Shown: positions 59,083 to 64,000 of the stretch, piece after piece
How positions within the stretch are numbered: position 1 is the first letter of the stretch
Layout of the letters: every line of letters begins with the position of its first letter
NCBI GenBank assembly: GCA_964401915.1
Contig: CAYOAI010000002.1
Span: forward strand, 14,186 to 78,185
From: CAZGZD01 sp964401915
GTDB lineage: Bacteria > Patescibacteriota > Microgenomatia > UBA1406 > GWC2-37-13
Reading direction: 5' to 3'
DNA length: 64,000 bases
Position numbers and translations under genes: made by a program
The notes under the pieces: model-generated
The model's database searches: none
The model's input: only the letters and a program-made list of their open reading frames with translations
What the model was told of the DNA's origin: nothing

Positions 59083-59165
59083 GTCTTGTAACATGTAACA
59101 TGTATCCCGAAACACAAGAGATAAGAATCTTGGGGTGCGAGATACGCGACACAGATATCACGAAG
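59083..59165. repeat. TGTAAC/TGTATC repeat cluster, family B, copy near DegT
   Basis: Contains CTTGTAACATGTAACATGTATCC in two adjacent 8-nt steps (TAACATGT twice). It occupies most of the 125-nt gap between the Mur-ligase-like gene and the aminotransferase gene. Confidence 0.7.
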
Positions 59166-59203
59166 ATCTTATTATACCCTATTCCAGCAAGCTTTTTTAT
59201 GAA

Positions 59204-60643
59204 TTATTTGATGATGGTTTGTAAAAATTTAGGTGCGAATTTGCCCTCAAGTACGATAAGCGTATCGCGATCTGCTACTTTTTGAATATATTTTTCCATG
59301 GTGCGCTCGTTGTTGAAAAGCCTCATATATATGTGACCACCAAGCAATGCAAAAAGTTTGTCCGTGGTCAGAAGCTCAATCTTGCCTGATTTTTCCAGCG
59401 CCTTGAGAATACGTCTGTATGAATCTTTTTTCTCATTTCCAAGCTCTATGATTCCGCGAGATACAATGAATTTGGTGGGATTTTTGGCTTGATCTGCCGC
59501 CTCAATTGCGGCTATAAATCCCTCAACAGACGAGTTGTAGGAGTCATCCATTACTCTCGATCCGCCAATGCCTTTTCTCATCTGGAGGGTATGATTGGGC
59601 GCCTTGAGAGTCTTGATTGCGGATTCAATATCTGCACTCTCAACCCCCAAGTCGATAGCGAGCGCGACTGCTGGCATGAGATTTGCGACGATATGTCGGC
59701 CTATAAGGGATGTGTGTATTTTTATCCGGCTGGATTTGTATTCGAGGAAAGCTGATGTGCCGTTTGCTGAAATTTGGATATTTGTGGCACCAACATCTGC
59801 TTTTTTATTCAAGGAGAAGCTTACAATCTTCGCGCGTGTTTTTTTTGAAATCTTTGGGTATTCTTCAATATCGTGATTGACATAGATGATTCCGTCTTTT
59901 GGAAGTCCAACAAGTAGCTCGGACTTGGCGCTTATGAGCTTGCTACGACTACCGAAAAGTGCCAGATGCTGATTTGCAATTGCCGTGAGAATGCCATATG
60001 TGGGCTTTATGAGTCGGCAGATTGCGGCTATCTCCCCTATCCTATATGCACCCGCTTCAGTAATAAAATACTGAGTATCAGATTTGAGATTTTTAAGCAC
60101 GGAGAGAGCGACCCCGACATCAGTATTCATATTGGCATCTGTCTTGGCTACTCTATATTTTTGAGACAGTATTGTATAGAGATACTCTTTGACCGATGTC
60201 TTGCCATAGCTACCTGTGATTGCAATGAATATAGCATCGGACCCAGCAATTTTTGCACGAGCACGAGCTATGATGCGCCGTCGCGAGTAGGCGGCTATCA
60301 GGCCGGTTGCCCCCACACCGTCTGATATGATGAGAAAAGCCAAAAAAGGAGCAATAAGAATAAGAGAAAACACCAAAAGTAGTGGCGCATGAAGAAGGGC
60401 TAAGGCTCCACAGATGAGGTTTATCACGATCACTGCTTCAAGCACGATGAGCATATTACGCGTGGTGTTTGCTGGCATGCGAGGAGATGCGCCATATAGC
60501 ACTTTGAATACTCCATCTTCTGTCAGAAATGCTCTAAACCTGTCGAATCGGTATTCTTTAATCTGGTAAAGATATGTGAGGGTGAAGCATCTTTCAGCAA
60601 GCATCATGATGAAAATGGCGAGCGCTACTATAAAGATGGTCAT
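59204..60643 (-). CDS. MurF-like Mur ligase with membrane N-terminus
   Basis: A 479-residue protein. Residues about 1-115 hold three or so membrane segments instead of the usual soluble N-terminal domain. The ATP-grasp core starts at about 138 with ITGSYGKTSVKEYL (P-loop), EAGAYRIGEIA and a late MDDSYNSSVEG, which matches the MurF motif DDSYNANP and separates it from MurC/D/E. MurF adds D-Ala-D-Ala to the peptidoglycan stem. Membrane attachment is unusual. Its start overlaps the hydrolase stop by 4 nt. Confidence 0.85.
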   Translation of the reverse strand: MTIFIVALAIFIMMLAERCFTLTYLYQIKEYRFDRFRAFLTEDGVFKVLYGASPRMPANTTRNMLIVLEAVIVINLICGALALLHAPLLLVFSLILIAPFLAFLIISDGVGATGLIAAYSRRRIIARARAKIAGSDAIFIAITGSYGKTSVKEYLYTILSQKYRVAKTDANMNTDVGVALSVLKNLKSDTQYFITEAGAYRIGEIAAICRLIKPTYGILTAIANQHLALFGSRSKLISAKSELLVGLPKDGIIYVNHDIEEYPKISKKTRAKIVSFSLNKKADVGATNIQISANGTSAFLEYKSSRIKIHTSLIGRHIVANLMPAVALAIDLGVESADIESAIKTLKAPNHTLQMRKGIGGSRVMDDSYNSSVEGFIAAIEAADQAKNPTKFIVSRGIIELGNEKKDSYRRILKALEKSGKIELLTTDKLFALLGGHIYMRLFNNERTMEKYIQKVADRDTLIVLEGKFAPKFLQTIIK

Positions 60644-61371
60644 ATTTTTTTGTTTACGAAATTCTCAATCTCGGCAGCGACAAGTTCGGGCTGATAAAGA
60701 GGCAGCCCGTGGCCAAGGTCGTCAAACACTTTTAGGGTCGAGTTTTTTATAAGCTCTTTGGCCGTGCGCGCATTTTCGACCGGTGTATAGGTGTCGCGGG
60801 CGCCCCAGAGGATGAGTGTGGGTTGTGTAATCTGTGAGAGTTCTGGTGTGAGATCGGTCGTCACAATTCGGCGAAAGTTGCTCTCAAGAGTCGGCAGTTT
60901 ATAGAGCTCGGACTTGGGGAAAAATATGCGATATGCAAGGCGCTTGAGTGGCGTTGGTATGGGCAAGATGCGCTTTAGCTTTCGGGCTGCGCTTGAGCTG
61001 CGTCCTGTTCGGTGGTAGGAGGCAGCGCACAATATAAGCGTGTCAATGAGTTCGGGTTTTGCCATAGCCAACAGAATACCAAGTGAACCTCCGAATGAGT
61101 GCCCAAAATAAATAACATTTTTAAGTTTGAGATTCTCAATGAGTTTGGCAAGTACGCCCGCATATTCTTTTACTCCCCACGTAGATCCTGGATTATCACT
61201 AGTTCCAAATCCAGGAAGATCGACGACTATCGTCTGAAAATCGGCAGATAAGATCGTTGCGAGTTTCTCAAGGCTTTGGGCTGATCCACCCCACCCGTGA
61301 ACAAGAAGAAGTGGCCGACCTTTTCCACGGGCCTCATAATGAATATTTTTGCCTTGAATTTGCACATCCAT
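60640..61371 (-). CDS. Alpha/beta hydrolase
   Basis: Motifs: LLVHGWGGS (oxyanion loop), FGHSFGGSLG (nucleophile Ser), LILWGARDTYTP (acid Asp) and DLGHGLPL (His), in the usual order. I choose the ATG at 61371 (MDVQIQGKNIHYEARG, 243 residues), where homologs begin; a GTG at 61422 overlaps the dsbA stop by 4 nt and could be the coupled start instead. Substrate unknown. Operon member between dsbA and the Mur-ligase-like gene. Confidence 0.88.
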   Translation of the reverse strand: MDVQIQGKNIHYEARGKGRPLLLVHGWGGSAQSLEKLATILSADFQTIVVDLPGFGTSDNPGSTWGVKEYAGVLAKLIENLKLKNVIYFGHSFGGSLGILLAMAKPELIDTLILCAASYHRTGRSSSAARKLKRILPIPTPLKRLAYRIFFPKSELYKLPTLESNFRRIVTTDLTPELSQITQPTLILWGARDTYTPVENARTAKELIKNSTLKVFDDLGHGLPLYQPELVAAEIENFVNKKI

Positions 61372-61418
61372 TATCTCAATTTTAGCACAAGGTGCTTGGT
61401 AAGATGAGCCAGAGGAGA

Positions 61419-62093
61419 TCACTTTTTCAGCACGTCAAGAAGCTTTTGTCTGAACTCATCGTAAGTTCGGAATTCGAGCTTACGGCCCTGTAGAAAAAAT
61501 GTCGGTGTACTGGCGACGCCTGCCGCGACTCCCTCGTCAAGATCTTTTTGCACTCTATTTTTGACGTCTGCACTTGCGATATCTGCCTCAAATTTTGATA
61601 GATCGAGCTTGAGCTCGCTTGCGTATTTTTTGAATGTATCTTGTGGGTCAGGCAAACCTTCCCAGTCTGACTGATTGTCAAAAAGCTTGTCGCTCATAGC
61701 AAAGAATTTGCCCTGCCGGCCGGCCGCCTCGGCAGCATATGCTGAGACTTGTGCATTTTGATGATTCTGGATAAGTGGGAAGTAGCGATAAACATATGTG
61801 ACGCGCTTTATGATCGAAGGCTCGGACTTTTCTATCTGTGCAATAAGGGCGCTATGCGCATTGGCACATCCTGGGCACTGGAAGTCTGCGTATTCGACAA
61901 GATTGATTTTTTTCTCACTTGACCATTTGGCATGATCAGCTGATGTAAGAGGAGGTAATGATTTGGTGGGGCCTGAGTTGGTCGATGCTCCCCCACCAAG
62001 CCCTGAGGATATGAAATATACGCCTCCCAGGAAAGCGACGATAAGCACAAATGTAATCACGCTGACGATTATTGTATTTTTGCTTATCTCCAT
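61419..62093 (-). CDS. Membrane-anchored DsbA-type thioredoxin (BdbD-like)
   Basis: A 224-residue protein with one N-terminal membrane segment (about 8-30), a Ser/Pro linker and a DsbA domain: YADFQCPGCANAH (C73, C76) and the cis-proline loop GVASTPTFFLQG near the C-terminus. It would form disulfides in exported proteins and be reoxidised by the DsbB homolog at 19384-19917. The Cys-rich surface proteins at 11778-17237 and 20009-21022 are likely clients. Cotranscribed with fur and zip. Confidence 0.93.
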   Translation of the reverse strand: MEISKNTIIVSVITFVLIVAFLGGVYFISSGLGGGASTNSGPTKSLPPLTSADHAKWSSEKKINLVEYADFQCPGCANAHSALIAQIEKSEPSIIKRVTYVYRYFPLIQNHQNAQVSAYAAEAAGRQGKFFAMSDKLFDNQSDWEGLPDPQDTFKKYASELKLDLSKFEADIASADVKNRVQKDLDEGVAAGVASTPTFFLQGRKLEFRTYDEFRQKLLDVLKK

Positions 62094-62138
62094 GAGGATA
62101 TTATTTTAGGCTCCGCCAGCTCCCTTTGCAACTTATAT

Positions 62139-62894
62139 TTATTCAACTAAAAGAAGTGTGAACATGATAGCTATTCCAGCAATGAATGCGAGGAATTGAA
62201 TAATGCTTTTTTTTAGCTCGACTTCTTTATGAAGCTCTGGAATGAGATCAGATCCAGCGATATATAGGAAAGTGCCTGCTGCAAATGACAGAAGATATGG
62301 GGTGGCGACAGAGATTTGCGCGCCTATTGTGAGCGCGATGATGGTGCCTGCCACGGCTGTCAGAGAAACTCCAAAATTGTAATAGATTGCGCGTCGTCTG
62401 CTGATACCACCATGAATAAGTACGCCAAAGTCCCCAATCTCTTGCGGTATCTCATGAAGAGCTATTGCAAGAGTGGACGCAATGCCCAGTGGAATGCTTG
62501 TGACGTAGCTGACGCCAATGATGAGTCCATCTATGAAGTTGTGTACACTATCCCCAAGAAGCGACATAAGGGCAAATGGTGCGTGTTTGCGACGTTGTAT
62601 TGTCGCATGATAATGGCGCCAGTGAATGATTTTCTCAATCACAAACGAAAATACTATGCCAAGTAGTGCGGCTGCGGATATTTGTATCCCAAACCCATAT
62701 TGCCGGGAAATCTCAGGCATGAGATGGATAAACACATCGCCAAATAGTGCGCCAGCTGCAAAGCTGACCAGATAGAATACAAAGCGCTCAACATACTCCC
62801 TTTTGATTGCGATTGTCACGACACCAATGAGGGATATAAGGCTTATCGCAGCAACACTGATGAGTGAATATGTCCATATGGAAGGCGTGATCAT
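62139..62894 (-). CDS. ZIP-family metal transporter
   Basis: A 251-residue protein with eight membrane segments. The metal-path motifs are present: HNFIDGLIIG (segment IV) and HEIPQEIGDFGVL (segment V), with a His-rich cytoplasmic loop (WRHYHATIQRRKH) before them. ZIP proteins bring zinc, iron or manganese into the cytoplasm. The gene begins 5 nt after the Fur-family gene, so the transporter is probably under its control. Confidence 0.94.
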   Translation of the reverse strand: MITPSIWTYSLISVAAISLISLIGVVTIAIKREYVERFVFYLVSFAAGALFGDVFIHLMPEISRQYGFGIQISAAALLGIVFSFVIEKIIHWRHYHATIQRRKHAPFALMSLLGDSVHNFIDGLIIGVSYVTSIPLGIASTLAIALHEIPQEIGDFGVLIHGGISRRRAIYYNFGVSLTAVAGTIIALTIGAQISVATPYLLSFAAGTFLYIAGSDLIPELHKEVELKKSIIQFLAFIAGIAIMFTLLLVE

Positions 62895-62899
62895 ATTGA

Positions 62900-63328
62900 T
62901 TATTTACAGGCTCCACAAAGCCCGAAAAATTCGAGCGAATGGTCAATAAGCGTGAAGTCTTTGTGATCTTTGAAAAATTCCTGCATTCCATGAATCTCAG
63001 CCTCAAGCTTTGTGGAATCAAACTCGTCCACCCTCCTACACTTTTTACACACGAGGTGGTGGTGGTGGTTTTCTCCGGCCAACTCGTATCTGATCTGTCC
63101 ATCGTTGAACTGGACTTCAATAAGTATGTCTTGCATGATCAGAAATTCAATCTCACGATATATAGTAGTCTTATTTACCCTATGGTCTATAAGCTCAAGT
63201 TGAGCCTGTATCTCTGGTGCTGAAAGTGGTTTCTTACTTCCGACAAAGTATGAGATGATGAGCTTTCTGGTTCTTGTGAGCCTGTGGCCATCTTTTTTGA
63301 GTGATTTGAGGATATCTGCAGCTTTCAT
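62900..63328 (-). CDS. Fur-family metal-responsive repressor
   Basis: A 142-residue protein of normal length. Winged-helix domain: RLTRTRKLIISYF, LSAPEIQAQL and NKTTIYREIEFL (recognition helix). Then HHHHLVCKKC with a zinc-site CxxC, EFDSTKLE, and GLCGACK, the second CxxC of the structural zinc. Sequence alone does not separate Fur, Zur and Mur; the ZIP transporter next door favours a zinc or manganese regulator. A 13-bp palindrome lies in its own promoter. Confidence 0.95.
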   Translation of the reverse strand: MKAADILKSLKKDGHRLTRTRKLIISYFVGSKKPLSAPEIQAQLELIDHRVNKTTIYREIEFLIMQDILIEVQFNDGQIRYELAGENHHHHLVCKKCRRVDEFDSTKLEAEIHGMQEFFKDHKDFTLIDHSLEFFGLCGACK

Positions 63329-63335
63329 AGTGCTT

Positions 63336-63365
63336 ATATTAATGCAACTTAGTTGCGTTTGTCAA
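63336..63365 (-). promoter_or_regulatory. Promoter of the fur-zip operon
   Basis: On the minus strand TTGACA (63360-63365) and TAATAT (63336-63341, 18-nt spacer) or TTAATA (17-nt spacer). The ATG at 63328 is 7 nt from the -10 box. Confidence 0.75.
63344..63356. promoter_or_regulatory. Perfect palindrome in the fur-zip promoter spacer, candidate operator
   Basis: GCAACTTAGTTGC, a 6-1-6 perfect palindrome, lies wholly between the -35 and -10 boxes. Bound protein would block polymerase, so autoregulation by the Fur-family product is likely. Confidence 0.75.
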
Positions 63366-63396
63366 CCCCACTTCGCTCCTTAAGCTTCACGGGGCA
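63366..63396. repeat. Dispersed element, family C, copy 2
   Basis: CCCCACTTCGCTCC, a centre with AGCTT, then CACGGGGCA. Same outline as 7651-7681. It lies just downstream of the glutamine amidotransferase gene. Confidence 0.6.
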
Positions 63397-63410
63397 GGGA
63401 GAGATAGTGC

Positions 63411-64000
63411 TTAAATTCTGGCAATCGATAGGAAGTTGCTGAAAAGCTGGCGACCCACAGCTTCGTATTCTTCCTGAATAGTCTGGTACTCTGCCTCAAG
63501 AGCCTGTGAGTTGAGATTGCTGAATCTAGGGTTTTCTCTAAACCATAGAGTAAACATATCTGATGTGAGCTCAAAGTGAAATTGAGCGCCATAGGCTTTT
63601 TCTCCTATTTTGACTATCTGATTGACGCAGTCCACTCCCTCAGCGAGTAACTGCATACTATCTGTGATGCTAACTGTATCATCGTGAGATTCAAAGACTG
63701 CAAATTCGGTCTTGAGCCCCTTAAGTATTGGGTCATGTTGCCCATTGCCGGTTAACTTGGCTTTATAAAAGATTCCTTCTGCATTTTTGAATCCAGCCTC
63801 CTCAATTGGATTTTTGAATACCGCACCATTCATGGTTTTGACTCCAAGTTGCAGACCCAGGCATATGCCCAAGTATGGAGTGCCTGATGTGATCACTTGG
63901 CGAATCCATACAAGCTCACTTTTGATTTTGTCTGTTTGATCATTAGCGCTGTCGCGGCCTCCGAGCACGACAACAGCCTTGAAATTGGAAGCTGCGGGCA
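63411..64000 (-). CDS. Class I glutamine amidotransferase (5' part beyond the window)
   Basis: The frame is open to the right edge (ASNFKAVVVLGGRDSAND upstream of the first GTG), so the true start is outside. Visible motifs: GICLGLQLG with the nucleophile cysteine and AQFHFEL with the catalytic histidine and Glu, in the order of GMP-synthase-like GATase1 proteins; VVLGG stands for the usual VLPGG/VLGGP loop. These domains release ammonia from glutamine or act as peptidases. It is too short to include a synthase domain, so it is a stand-alone GATase1. Confidence 0.88.
   Translation of the reverse strand, partial: PAASNFKAVVVLGGRDSANDQTDKIKSELVWIRQVITSGTPYLGICLGLQLGVKTMNGAVFKNPIEEAGFKNAEGIFYKAKLTGNGQHDPILKGLKTEFAVFESHDDTVSITDSMQLLAEGVDCVNQIVKIGEKAYGAQFHFELTSDMFTLWFRENPRFSNLNSQALEAEYQTIQEEYEAVGRQLFSNFLSIARI

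Noticed and set aside
59079..59117. Upstream start for the DegT aminotransferase
   Set aside because: The extra residues are encoded by a family-B repeat; the ATG at 59078 is the natural start.

Overview
The window looks like a chromosome segment of a small-genome bacterium of the Candidate Phyla Radiation (Patescibacteria), perhaps Microgenomates-like. This is inferred from gene content and layout: tightly packed genes, many uncharacterised single-pass surface proteins, GT-C and GT2 glycosyltransferases, almost no Shine-Dalgarno sites and many dispersed hairpin repeats. TGA is used as a stop codon, which argues against the UGA-recoding lineages. The exact phylum cannot be fixed from this sequence.

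Layout. 1-3.6 kb: truncated transaldolase, a membrane-anchored GH18 protein, a PP2C-like protein that has lost its metal-binding aspartates, and peptidyl-tRNA hydrolase. 3.7-11.0 kb: two divergently placed copies of an unrecognised module (a ~110-aa helical protein plus a large coiled-coil protein with a C-terminal membrane anchor), with an acidic protein and a zinc-ribbon membrane protein between them. 11.0-11.5 kb: a GIY-YIG gene bracketed by 21-bp perfect inverted repeats, then a small HTH gene. 11.8-17.2 kb: a surface cluster with a dockerin-bearing protein, two cohesin-like proteins (one ending in LPRTG plus a membrane segment), an FN3 protein and a Cys-rich protein. 17.3-19.9 kb: M50 protease, bL28, peptide deformylase, DsbB. 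20-29.5 kb: another Cys-rich surface protein, glycosyltransferases, small membrane proteins, a lipoprotein and a DUF11-like sortase-type substrate.

29.6-37.0 kb: SpoU methyltransferase, GT2, YdjC-like deacetylase, then a compact serine operon: a SerB-SerA fusion, an FAD-linked 2-hydroxyacid dehydrogenase, a class V aminotransferase and a second HAD phosphatase. 37.1-52.1 kb: membrane-anchored methyltransferase, tRNA-Leu(CAA), leucyl aminopeptidase, a four-CBS protein, two GT-C enzymes, Lgt, a TraR/DksA-type protein, a Kef-type antiporter, a LytR_C protein and YebC. 52.15-53.5 kb: a 1.36-kb island without convincing genes, full of hairpins and same-orientation repeats. 53.5-64 kb: an APH-like kinase, then a long minus-strand run of envelope genes (IMPase, FemAB, GT2, DegT, a MurF-like ligase, hydrolase, DsbA, ZIP, Fur) and a truncated class I glutamine amidotransferase.

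The genes fit together around the envelope. DsbA and DsbB could oxidise the Cys-rich exported proteins. Lgt could lipidate the lipoprotein. The LPxTG-like proteins imply a sortase elsewhere. A Fur-family regulator sits in an operon with a ZIP metal transporter behind a promoter whose spacer holds a perfect palindrome. About 15 genes have a -10 hexamer only 5-12 nt before the start codon, which suggests widespread leaderless transcription.
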